Assembly (NCBI RefSeq): GCF_003944835.1 | Contig: NZ_RWIV01000001.1 | Span: forward strand, 3,444,530-3,508,529 | DNA from: Bacillus sp. HMF5848 | GTDB taxonomy: Bacteria; Bacillota; Bacilli; Bacillales; HMF5848 | Direction of reading: 5' to 3' | DNA: 64,000 bases | Shown: positions 8,823 through 15,962 of the stretch, piece by piece | Layout of the letters: every line of letters begins with the position of its first letter | Numbering within the stretch: position 1 is the first letter of the stretch | The notes under the pieces: model-generated | Told to the model about the DNA's origin: nothing | Database searches by the model: none | Seen by the model: only the letters and a program-made list of their open reading frames with translations | Made by a program: the position numbers and the translations under genes

Positions 8823-9356
8823 TTGTTATCAGTACTATTGAAATATAACAAAGATAAAGAATTAGCAGACGCTCTGTTTGCTGAAGGGTTTATTTTACAA
8901 AATGGCAAGTGGGTGTTTATGGATGGATTACACATATTACTATCCATTGAATCTGCTACAGATGAAGAAGCTACGATTGGTTTCCCAGGTGACTTACCTA
9001 TGAACAGATTCAAAAAAGTACACGACAAACTTATTAATCTTGCAGATCACCTTGAAGCTGAAATCGACGACAGTCAATCGTTACTAGGATATTTAGCAAA
9101 TGGTGATGGTGCGTATATCGTTACGAACTGGACAGAGTGGATTATCTTTTTACAAGAAGCAAAGCTTCGCACGTTGGAAGGAAAAAAAGTGCGCGTATTA
9201 GATGAAAAAGAAACGGAATTAGGTAATGGTCTATATGTAAGCTCAGAAACAGAATCAACTACTGGCAACATTACTAGTTGTACTATTATTACGATGTTCG
9301 GAGAAAAAACATATACAAGTAATACGTTAATAATAGAACCTACGAATGAATGGTAA
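8823..9356 (+). CDS. Uncharacterised 177-residue protein divergent from narK
   Basis: Starts at a TTG, preceded by a strong GGGGGCGG ribosome site five bases upstream. It is acidic and soluble, with no signal peptide, membrane helix or cysteine cluster. The N-terminal half (FAEGFILQNGKWVFMDGLHILLSIE) looks like a mixed alpha/beta fold; the C-terminal part is rich in Thr/Ser beta-strand sequence. I do not recognise the family. It is followed by a good terminator and divergent from narK across an Fnr box, so a link to nitrate respiration is possible but unproven. Confidence 0.7.
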   Translation: MLSVLLKYNKDKELADALFAEGFILQNGKWVFMDGLHILLSIESATDEEATIGFPGDLPMNRFKKVHDKLINLADHLEAEIDDSQSLLGYLANGDGAYIVTNWTEWIIFLQEAKLRTLEGKKVRVLDEKETELGNGLYVSSETESTTGNITSCTIITMFGEKTYTSNTLIIEPTNEW

Positions 9357-9374
9357 ATAAAATGATTCAACTGG

Positions 9375-9409
9375 CACACGAAAGTAAGTAGATTCTCGTG
9401 TGTTTTTTA
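9375..9409 (+). terminator. Rho-independent terminator
   Basis: CACACGA (9375-9381) pairs with TCGTGTG (9396-9402), followed by six T. It ends the 8823-9356 gene and lies immediately before the next ribosome site. Confidence 0.8.
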
Positions 9410-9425
9410 TTAGGGAGTGGTTTTT

Positions 9426-9608
9426 GTGGAGATCTTCAGTATTGTACTAATTATAGTTAATATTATCGTCATCGGCTTTGTTGTGTCGACCTTATCAAGT
9501 ATTAATGAAAAACTAGAACTACTAATACGAATAAGGTTAAAAAAAGACGATATACATTTTTCAAATGAGGATATGGAAGATGAGCTTATAAGATATCGGG
9601 ATAAGTGA
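9426..9608 (+). CDS. Small single-pass membrane protein, function unknown
   Basis: About 60 residues from the GTG at 9426, which is spaced correctly from AGGGAG; the GTG at 9417 sits directly on that ribosome site. One N-terminal membrane helix (EIFSIVLIIVNIIVIGFVV) is followed by a charged, coiled-coil-like cytoplasmic tail ending DEDELIRYRDK-like. I do not recognise a family. It may be a real small protein because of the ribosome site and the following hairpin. Confidence 0.6.
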   Translation: MEIFSIVLIIVNIIVIGFVVSTLSSINEKLELLIRIRLKKDDIHFSNEDMEDELIRYRDK

Positions 9609-9635
9609 TTTCTTGCTTAAAACAGAAACAGAAAA

Positions 9636-9671
9636 TGAGAGCCTCTAAACAATGATTAAAGTAGGCTCTCA
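9636..9671. terminator. Hairpin between convergent genes
   Basis: TGAGAGCCT (9636-9644) and AGGCTCTCA (9663-9671) form a perfect 9-bp stem with an 18-base loop. The T stretch is weak on both sides. It could end either convergent gene. Confidence 0.55.
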
Positions 9672-9697
9672 ATATGCTTTTTACTATGTAAAGTATA

Positions 9698-9934
9698 CTA
9701 CAATTGCTTTAATTCATCTTGTAACTGCCTTGTTCTTTTAGCATTACCTTGAGCAAAATTCAGTAGTCTATCCTTCAATTCAGGGTTATCATGAATACGT
9801 TCAGCAGTTATCATATATTGCCGCATTAATTCATCCTCGACTTCATATGCCTGCTTTAACACATCTTGAAGTCCCCCTGTATGTAACGTATCCTCACGAT
9901 CATGGTCACGATCGTAGTCTTTGTTATGATTCAT
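9698..9934 (-). CDS. Small helical protein, function unknown
   Basis: About 78 residues from the ATG at 9934, which has GGAGGTGC upstream; the frame is open 17 codons further but without a ribosome site. The N-terminus is very rich in Asp, Arg and His (NHNKDYDRDHDRED). The rest is predicted as two amphipathic helices (LKQAYEVEDELMRQYMITAERI and LKDRLLNFAQGNAKRTRQLQDEL), recalling small ferritin-like or coat-associated proteins of spore formers. No specific function can be given. It lies between the nitrate operon and the convergent genes. Confidence 0.65.
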   Translation of the reverse strand: MNHNKDYDRDHDREDTLHTGGLQDVLKQAYEVEDELMRQYMITAERIHDNPELKDRLLNFAQGNAKRTRQLQDELKQL

Positions 9935-10040
9935 TGTAGCACCTCCATGTATTAAGTATTTACTACAATAAACCAGCAAATACATAGGTATTTTTATATC
10001 CTGGTTAGTTATTTGGTCGTAACTCCCGCATGAACATTAT

Positions 10041-10122
10041 GTTTGTGCGGAAAAAATCTTTGTTTCTGCGGAAACTTTCGGTAGTTCTGCGGAAAATCCT
10101 ACTGTTTGTGCGGAAAACCCTA
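10041..10122. repeat. 21-bp-period GCG-core array A (4 units)
   Basis: Four units of about 21 bp with the core TTYTGYGGAAA-like sequence (for example GTTTGTGCGGAAAA). The first G of each GCG core is at 10047, 10068, 10089 and 10110, exactly 21 bp apart. The spacer between cores differs from unit to unit. The array lies downstream of the molybdoenzyme operon. It belongs to the same family as the arrays at 27.7, 31.6 and 48.5 kb. Confidence 0.8.
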
Positions 10123-10284
10123 GTATATATTACTACGTTTCTCACCCATTTCTATCAACCAAATATTATTCACGCGTGAGACCTTCCCTTTGCGCATGAG
10201 TACTACAAATTCATTCAGATGAATCTGCTCACAATTCACTCAGAACACAATTAGTAAAATTACATTTGTTCTTCTTCAGCAGAA

Positions 10285-10319
10285 CGCAAAAAAGACAAAG
10301 GCTTAGCTTTGTCTTTTTT
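10285..10319. terminator. Terminator of the molybdoenzyme operon
   Basis: AAAGACAAAG (10291-10300) pairs with CTTTGTCTTT (10307-10316), flanked by A and T runs, so it can work in both directions. The stop codon of the last operon gene lies inside the loop. Confidence 0.85.
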
Positions 10320-10518
10320 GCGGTTTCGAATTGTATTCTTTTTTTCTCCATCCAAAATACGCTGTTAAGCATATAGCAGATGATATGAGGGCAATAGCCG
10401 TATAAAGATATACGTGGTCATACTCTAATCCATAATATGATTCAATTGTCCACTGAAGCATAACAACGTTAACAGCAATTGTTAGGAGAATGATAATCAA
10501 GTATGATTTTTTACCCAT
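10303..10518 (-). CDS. Small two-helix membrane protein of the molybdoenzyme operon
   Basis: A 71-residue protein with two hydrophobic helices (about residues 5-23 and 36-55) and a basic C-terminal tail (WRKKEYNSKPQKRQS). It overlaps the end of the Rieske gene by 8 bases and is the last gene before the operon terminator, so it is almost certainly co-translated with it. I do not recognise the family. A role as a small anchor or assembly subunit of the membrane complex is inference from position only. Confidence 0.7.
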   Translation of the reverse strand: MGKKSYLIIILLTIAVNVVMLQWTIESYYGLEYDHVYLYTAIALISSAICLTAYFGWRKKEYNSKPQKRQS

Positions 10519-11047
10519 GACGAATCTTCCTTCCTACTGCGTATATCGTATCTCCTTCAACTTCTAACTCAATTAAAGGAAGCTCACGCTGTGGAGGTCC
10601 TGCAACAGGATGTCCTGTTTCTAAGCTGAAATACCCTTTATGACATGGACATAATAGAGTTTCTTCTTCTTTTTCATAAAAGACGGGACACTGTAGATGA
10701 GTGCATTTATTATTATACGCCTTCAATTCGCCAGCTTTCGTATGAACAAGAATAGCTGGCTCATGTTCAGTTGGGTAGTTAAATTTCAATGATTCATTTT
10801 TTGGCAAGTCTTTTAGCTTAGCAATTGCTACACGTGCTGATTCTTCTTCCTGCCCCGCTCTCGTTGCAAGAACAGAGAAGGGAAGAGTGGCAAGGCCTAA
10901 CGCAACCGATGCACCAGCTGCTGATTTTATAAAAGCACGACGGTTAAAACGCACATCATCATCGCGATTTAAATTGTCCACAAGGTTAATCATGTCGTCT
11001 TGTGAATCTTTTGTATTTCGGGGTAACTTTTTTTTCTCATCAGACAT
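10511..11047 (-). CDS. Rieske [2Fe-2S] protein with Tat signal
   Basis: A 178-residue protein with a twin-arginine signal (NRRAFIKS, Arg 36-37), a hydrophobic stretch at about 42-62, then a Rieske domain. The cluster motifs are CTHLQC (115-120) and CPCHKG (133-138). These give ligands Cys115, His117, Cys133 and His136, and the usual disulphide pair Cys120/Cys135. The Tat route implies a folded cluster domain on the outer face of the membrane, tethered by the uncleaved signal. In cytochrome bc complexes such proteins carry electrons from quinol. Here the neighbours are a cytochrome b-like protein and a NasC-like molybdoenzyme instead, so it may link quinol or another donor to this complex. That role is inference. 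Confidence 0.88.
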   Translation of the reverse strand: MSDEKKKLPRNTKDSQDDMINLVDNLNRDDDVRFNRRAFIKSAAGASVALGLATLPFSVLATRAGQEEESARVAIAKLKDLPKNESLKFNYPTEHEPAILVHTKAGELKAYNNKCTHLQCPVFYEKEEETLLCPCHKGYFSLETGHPVAGPPQRELPLIELEVEGDTIYAVGRKIRHG

Positions 11048-11070
11048 GGTCGTTCGCTCCCTTCCTTGTA

Positions 11071-11613
11071 TTAGTCTGTATATACTCCAAAGAATTCAGG
11101 AACGTAGTCCCACTTGTTACCTTCTTGTGGCTTTTTCCCTTCAACAAGGTTCATTTGTGTACGTCTACGACGTAGCGACTGCATTTCTTCAAAGTCAATG
11201 AATCGAATTGCATCACTAGGACATACAGACGCGCACATAGGAGCAATATCATACTTAGAACGGTCATAGCACATGTCACACTTATACATTTTATTCTCTT
11301 CAAAATCAAACTTCGGTATACCAAATGGACAGCCAAATGTACAGTTACGGCAACCAATACATTTTTCTTCCATTGCTGATAACACAACGCCCTCTTCTGT
11401 AATTTGAATCGCGTTTGCTGGACATACACGAGCACATGCCGGATCTTTACATTGCATACAAAGCATCGGGTACGTTTGTCGACTTTCCATAAAGTCAACG
11501 TATTCAACATAGTTACGCTCTTTTGCATCGTGATCGCCACACTCCCGGCATGCCGCTTGACAGGCGCGGCAACCGATACAACGTTCAAATTCTAAATACA
11601 TTATTTTGTTCAT
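11071..11613 (-). CDS. 4Fe-4S dicluster electron-transfer subunit (DmsB/NrfC type)
   Basis: A 180-residue ferredoxin-like protein without a signal peptide. Four cysteine groups are visible: CIGCRACQAAC (residues 12-22), CMQCKDPACARVC (52-64), CIGCRNCTFGC (86-96) and CDMCYDRSKYDIAPMCASVC (111-130). This is the pattern of the four-cluster subunits that pass electrons to molybdopterin enzymes. It lies 24 bases after the catalytic subunit gene and 23 before the Rieske gene, all on the minus strand. It is the expected partner of the catalytic subunit on the cytoplasmic side. Confidence 0.9.
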   Translation of the reverse strand: MNKIMYLEFERCIGCRACQAACRECGDHDAKERNYVEYVDFMESRQTYPMLCMQCKDPACARVCPANAIQITEEGVVLSAMEEKCIGCRNCTFGCPFGIPKFDFEENKMYKCDMCYDRSKYDIAPMCASVCPSDAIRFIDFEEMQSLRRRRTQMNLVEGKKPQEGNKWDYVPEFFGVYTD

Positions 11614-11637
11614 TTGTTTTCTCTCCCTTATCCGTTT

Positions 11638-13761
11638 TTATGCCTTCTCCATTTTGACCGCACAAACTTTAAACTCAGGCATACGAGAAACCGGGTCTAA
11701 ACATGGATTTGTTAATTTATTTACCGCTAACTGCTCCCCCCAGTGATAAGGAACAAATACTGTGTCTTTACGAATTGCCTTTGTAATTTTCACTGGTACT
11801 GTCATATCTGAACGACGAGTCACAAGCTTTACTTGATCACCATCTCTTAAGTTATATTGACTAGCCAGTTCCGGATGCATTTCGGCAAATGGCTCTGGAC
11901 ATTGGTCCATTAAGAAGTCGACACGTCTTGTTTGGTTCCCAGATAAGTAGTGGTATACAACACGGCCTGTTGTTAATGTGTGTGGATAGTCTGCTGTTGC
12001 ATATTCACCTGGCATTTTCCAATCCACTACTGCTAAATTCGCTTTTCCATCAGGTGTACCAAATTTTTCTTTAAACATCGTTGGTGTGCCTGGATGATCC
12101 TCTGAAGGGCAGGGCCAAAACACGCCATCTTCTTTATCAATACGATCCCAAGTGATTCCGTAATAATCGGCTTTTCCACCTTTTGTTGCTACGCGAAACT
12201 CTTCATAAATTTCCAGTGCATTTTTATAAGAGAAATGTTTGCCTTTGCCCATACGCTCTGAGATAAGGCTCATGATTTCCCAATCTGTTTTTGATTCCCC
12301 AACTGGGTCTTTTACTTTACGAATGCGTATAACGCGACCTTCAAGATTCGTTGTTGTTCCCTCATCTTCAGCCCAAGATGTTGCTGGTAATATAACATCT
12401 GCGAACTGTGCTGTTTCTGACATGAAGAAGTCACTTACCACTAAGAAATCTAATTTTTCAAAACCAGCCCAAATATATTCTAAGTTGGGAGCTGAAACGG
12501 CTGGGTTACTACAAATAACGTGCATCGCACGAATGTTACCTTTTTGAATTTCATCAAACATTTCATAAGCAGATACACCGGGTTGTGGCATCTCGTTCGG
12601 ATCAATACCCCAAACTCCTGAAATGTACTCTACTGCTTCTGGGTCAGTTAGCTTACGGTAACCTGGTAGCAAATCTGATTTTTGTCCGTGCTCACGACCA
12701 CCTTGTCCGTTACCTTGACCAGTAAAGGTTGCCACGCCTGAAGCAAATTTCCCAATTTGACCACGTAATAGGGCCATCGATGAGTAAAGTGCGACGTTGT
12801 CTACACCTTTTGATTGCTGTTCAACACCACGAGCAAACATGACGATTGATTTTTCTGCCATGCCGTATATATGGGCAGCTTTAATAATTTTTTCTATTGA
12901 AACGCCTGTAATTTCTGAAGTAAGTTCAGGCGTCCATTTTTCAACAGCTGCTTTTAAATCTTCAAAGTTATTACAACGGGCTTGTACGTATTCATTATCA
13001 ACATAGCCTTCTTTGATAAGAATGTGCATGATACCATTTGCTAACGCTGAGTCTGTTCCTGGTTTAAGATCTAAGTGAACATCAGCTACGCGAGCTGTAG
13101 GTGTCTCACGAGGATCCACGATTATTAATTTTGCCCCTCTGTCTTTTGCTTTCCATAGCCATTGAATACTTGTTGGATGACATTCCGCTGTATTCGATCC
13201 TGCAATAAATAAGCAATCTGTGTGTTCGATTTCAGGCCATGGTAACGTTGAACCGCGGTCTACTCCAAATGTTTTTAGGAATCCACCAGCTGCTGAACTC
13301 ATACAGAAACGACCATTATAATCAATGTAGCGAGTACCAAGACCAACACGAGCGTATTTACCAACTAAATAGCACTTTTCGTTTGTCATGGATACGCCAC
13401 CAAACACTGATAGCGAATCTTTTCCATGTTCTGCTTGTAATCTTTTAAAATTCTTTTCTATTAAATCAAGAGCCTCGTCCCAAGATGCCTCCACAAATTT
13501 TCCGTTCTTTTTAATAAGTGGGCGCTTAATACGATCTGGGTGATCGATTGTTTGGTACGCTGTCACACCTTTTGGACACATTTTTCCGTTCGTTACAGGC
13601 CAATCGTAGCGTGGCTCTACACCAACCACTTTTCCTGTTTTATCTTCAACACGTATATGCATACCACATTGCATACCACAGTAGCAGCAATGTGTTGTAA
13701 CTAACGATTCTCCTGGTTTAAGTAAGTTCTTTACTCCCTCTTTTACATGAAATTGACTCAT
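11638..13761 (-). CDS. NasC-like molybdopterin oxidoreductase, probable nitrate reductase catalytic subunit
   Basis: A 707-residue enzyme without a Tat signal, hence cytoplasmic. The N-terminal [4Fe-4S] ligands are Cys25, Cys28, Cys32 and Cys62 (HCCYCGMQCGM and MCPKG). The probable molybdenum ligand is Cys153 in DYNGRFCMSSAAG. Further motifs include GQGNGQGGREHGQKSD, CSNPAVSAPN, EDEGTTTNLEGRV and WPCPSEDHPGT. From memory these match the Bacillus subtilis assimilatory nitrate reductase NasC closely. In NasC the partner is a flavoprotein; here no NasB-type gene is present. Instead a cytochrome b-like protein (overlapping the start by one base), a ferredoxin subunit and a Rieske protein are encoded. 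With an Fnr box and NarK nearby, a dissimilatory or redox-balancing nitrate reductase is the best reading. Formate dehydrogenase is a less likely alternative. Confidence 0.85.
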   Translation of the reverse strand: MSQFHVKEGVKNLLKPGESLVTTHCCYCGMQCGMHIRVEDKTGKVVGVEPRYDWPVTNGKMCPKGVTAYQTIDHPDRIKRPLIKKNGKFVEASWDEALDLIEKNFKRLQAEHGKDSLSVFGGVSMTNEKCYLVGKYARVGLGTRYIDYNGRFCMSSAAGGFLKTFGVDRGSTLPWPEIEHTDCLFIAGSNTAECHPTSIQWLWKAKDRGAKLIIVDPRETPTARVADVHLDLKPGTDSALANGIMHILIKEGYVDNEYVQARCNNFEDLKAAVEKWTPELTSEITGVSIEKIIKAAHIYGMAEKSIVMFARGVEQQSKGVDNVALYSSMALLRGQIGKFASGVATFTGQGNGQGGREHGQKSDLLPGYRKLTDPEAVEYISGVWGIDPNEMPQPGVSAYEMFDEIQKGNIRAMHVICSNPAVSAPNLEYIWAGFEKLDFLVVSDFFMSETAQFADVILPATSWAEDEGTTTNLEGRVIRIRKVKDPVGESKTDWEIMSLISERMGKGKHFSYKNALEIYEEFRVATKGGKADYYGITWDRIDKEDGVFWPCPSEDHPGTPTMFKEKFGTPDGKANLAVVDWKMPGEYATADYPHTLTTGRVVYHYLSGNQTRRVDFLMDQCPEPFAEMHPELASQYNLRDGDQVKLVTRRSDMTVPVKITKAIRKDTVFVPYHWGEQLAVNKLTNPCLDPVSRMPEFKVCAVKMEKA

Positions 13762-14942
13762 TATTCGTCCCCTCCACTTGCACGATATTTATTTAACTGC
13801 TCTTTTACATGTTCAGGTAAATTGTAATAATCATCAGAGCGTTTTTTACCAAACCCTGACATATGAACTCCGTTATTCGTTTGAACAGGATCGACTTTCC
13901 CAAATGCCGCTGGTTCCAAGTTCATTTGCTTCATCACACGGATTCGGCGACGACATGCTGGGCAATAATCTGAAAGATATGTGCCATCCTCCAACTGTAA
14001 GTCGAATTGCTGAACTGCTAAAATTTCTTTAACATCTGTAATCTGGTCATCCGAGCTATATGTGTCACCACACTTCTTACATGCTCTTGTATCCACTTCA
14101 AGCTCTTCTTGGTAATTCATAGGTACACCTGCTGCTAGCGGTCGAATAGGGACGTGGTAAAGCTTGCCAAATGGGAAGAATACGAGCATAATAACGACTG
14201 TTACTTGATGGAACAGTGTTAAGTAATGGTGCATAAATCCATCTAAAAACGCATATGACACAGTTAACACTAATCCGGATACTGTAACTAGTAGCAAAAT
14301 TAATAATGGTAAAATATCAAATTCAAAGCGTTGAGTGACGCGTACATCTTTGTTGACCACACGTCTTGCAAGTGCCATAGAGGCACCGACTAACACCATT
14401 AAAGCGAAGAAATTCAGGGCATTGTACATAAGCTCTGCAATTAATCCATGCGCGTACATCGTCATCGTTGGAATATTGAAAGCAACCACTTGATATGTGT
14501 CGGCATCGATTAAATCAAAACGTAACCAACCAAATGTTAAGCTGAATGTAAAGGCGAAGGACCCTATGCAACCCCAAGCAATCATGAAATGCTGAATGCC
14601 TCTATATATTCCACGTTTAAAAATAAACTTTTGTAGAAAAATATTCTCAAAGCCTGTTTTAATAATGGAAGTCATGTTTCGTTTGATTCTATCTTTATTT
14701 TTCAAGTTTTTAAAACTGCGTTTAATGACTTGATGTGTAGCTGGACGTATCACCCATGCACACATGCGAATCGTTAATCCTATGGCAAAAATTAATGAAG
14801 ATACTAAATATCCAAGCAATGCCATATCCATGTGAAGAAATTGATCTGTTGCTATCCAAACTGAAAACAACAAAACAATAGTGACGATAAATGAGTACAT
14901 GCTTGTTTTTGAATAAAAGGATCGCTCAAATGTTTTGTTCAT
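13761..14942 (-). CDS. Cytochrome b/NarI-like membrane subunit with CxxC tail
   Basis: The start was set at the ATG at 14942 with AGGAGTG upstream; the open frame extends 32 codons further without a ribosome site. About 393 residues. An N-terminal part with two helices (about residues 10-60) is followed by a basic loop and four further helices between about 100 and 270. Histidines lie in or near these helices (GIQHFMIAWG, YAHGLIAELMYN, MHHYLTLFHQ), as in NarI/HdrC-type di-haem cytochromes. The soluble C-terminus has two CxxC pairs (CKKCG and CPACRR, about 43 residues apart), a zinc-ribbon or rubredoxin-like layout unusual for NarI. It is the first gene of the operon and overlaps the catalytic gene. 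Confidence 0.8.
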   Translation of the reverse strand: MNKTFERSFYSKTSMYSFIVTIVLLFSVWIATDQFLHMDMALLGYLVSSLIFAIGLTIRMCAWVIRPATHQVIKRSFKNLKNKDRIKRNMTSIIKTGFENIFLQKFIFKRGIYRGIQHFMIAWGCIGSFAFTFSLTFGWLRFDLIDADTYQVVAFNIPTMTMYAHGLIAELMYNALNFFALMVLVGASMALARRVVNKDVRVTQRFEFDILPLLILLLVTVSGLVLTVSYAFLDGFMHHYLTLFHQVTVVIMLVFFPFGKLYHVPIRPLAAGVPMNYQEELEVDTRACKKCGDTYSSDDQITDVKEILAVQQFDLQLEDGTYLSDYCPACRRRIRVMKQMNLEPAAFGKVDPVQTNNGVHMSGFGKKRSDDYYNLPEHVKEQLNKYRASGGDE

Positions 14943-15120
14943 GTATATCACTCCTGCAATCATAAGTAGTAGATTAGTGTATTTATACCTATTACAATCG
15001 TAATTAAACTTTAATAACACAACAGTTAAGTTTGTCACAGTTCGATATTGTTATTTTTATTAAAATGAAATTATCGATATAGCTCTTTGTAATTTAGTTA
15101 TCACTAATATCACAGTGTTA

Positions 15121-15163
15121 ATTGTAAGAAAAGGAATAGAATGTTACAGTGATGTACGTCACA
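15121..15163 (-). promoter_or_regulatory. Fnr-dependent promoter of the molybdoenzyme operon
   Basis: AGTGATGTACGTCACA at 15148-15163 matches the Fnr box with one mismatch. A minus-strand TACAAT -10 box lies at 15121-15126. A start about 7 bases beyond (near 15114) would put the box centre at about -41.5, the classical class II position. The leader to the ATG at 14942 would then be about 170 bases long. Confidence 0.75.
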
Positions 15164-15193
15164 CCTAAAAGTTAAGGAAGGATGTTATTTACT

Positions 15194-15940
15194 ATGTTAT
15201 CTGGAACTGTCATAGCCATTACGAGCGGAAAAGGTGGGGTTGGGAAGTCAACAGTATCAACGAATCTAGCTATATCACTAGCTAAGCTTGGGAAGGCTGT
15301 TGCCTTAATTGATTTAGACATATATGGGTTTAGTATCCCTAAAATCATGAAAATTGACGGAAAACCGAAAACATTTAATGGAAAAATCATTCCGATAGAA
15401 TCACATGGAGTAAAAGTAATGTCAATGGGCTTTTTGATTAATAACAATGATCCTGTTGTATGGCGTGGTCCTATGCTTGGAAAAATGGTGGAACATTTCT
15501 CTAAGGATGTTCTATGGGGAGAATTGGACTATGTCATTCTTGATATGCCGCCTGGTACAGGTGATGTAGCGTTAGATATGCATCACTTTATTCCACAGAG
15601 TAAAGAAATTATTGTCACAACACCGCATCAAACTGCCACTCATGTCGCAGAACGTGCTGGTACGATGGCGATTAAAGCAAAACATGATGTCATTGGTGTT
15701 GTGGAAAATATGTCATATTTTCAACCACCTAATAGTGATGAAAAATTCCACATCTTTGGATCACGTGGTGGAGAGCTTTTAGCTGAAACATTACATACTA
15801 CATTGCTCGCTCAATTACCTATAGAACCACCTCGTGCTGATGAAGAAGAATTAAGTATCTATGAAGAAGGTACTGTGTTATTTGAGCATTATCAAAGTCT
15901 CGCCGAAAAAATTGATGGCATAATAAAAGAACCGAAATAG
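15194..15940 (+). CDS. Mrp/ApbC-type P-loop ATPase, short form
   Basis: The ATG at 15194 has AAGGAAGG 12 bases upstream, whereas the ATG at 15182 abuts it. About 248 residues. The deviant Walker A motif of the MinD/Mrp group is SGKGGVGKST near residue 9, with DMPPGTGDV as the switch region. Mrp/NBP35 proteins carry Fe-S clusters to apo-enzymes. This one lacks the usual N-terminal DUF59 domain. The region where the cluster-binding CxxC normally lies reads YFQPPNSDEKFHIFG, without cysteines. It is divergent from the Fe-S- and Mo-rich operon, which suggests a maturation or insertion role; that is inference. Confidence 0.85.
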   Translation: MLSGTVIAITSGKGGVGKSTVSTNLAISLAKLGKAVALIDLDIYGFSIPKIMKIDGKPKTFNGKIIPIESHGVKVMSMGFLINNNDPVVWRGPMLGKMVEHFSKDVLWGELDYVILDMPPGTGDVALDMHHFIPQSKEIIVTTPHQTATHVAERAGTMAIKAKHDVIGVVENMSYFQPPNSDEKFHIFGSRGGELLAETLHTTLLAQLPIEPPRADEEELSIYEEGTVLFEHYQSLAEKIDGIIKEPK

Positions 15941-15954
15941 ATTTCGGTTCTTTT
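15925..15954. terminator. Bidirectional terminator
   Basis: AAAAGAACCGAAAT (15925-15938) is perfectly complementary to ATTTCGGTTCTTTT (15941-15954), with the ATPase stop codon at the loop. It serves this gene and the convergent fabV gene. Confidence 0.85.
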
Positions 15955-15962
15955 GCTTTTCT

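Noticed and set aside
8750-9028. 92-codon minus-strand frame opposite the 177-residue protein
   Set aside because: It lies opposite a gene with a strong ribosome site and across the Fnr box; it has no ribosome site of its own.
11151-11588. 145-codon minus-strand frame inside the ferredoxin gene
   Set aside because: It is a shifted-frame shadow of the four-cluster ferredoxin subunit, whose cysteine motifs are clear in the other frame.
15148-15163. Fnr control of the Mrp-type ATPase gene
   Set aside because: The box is about 30 bp from its start codon, too close for class II activation; the minus-strand operon fits exactly.
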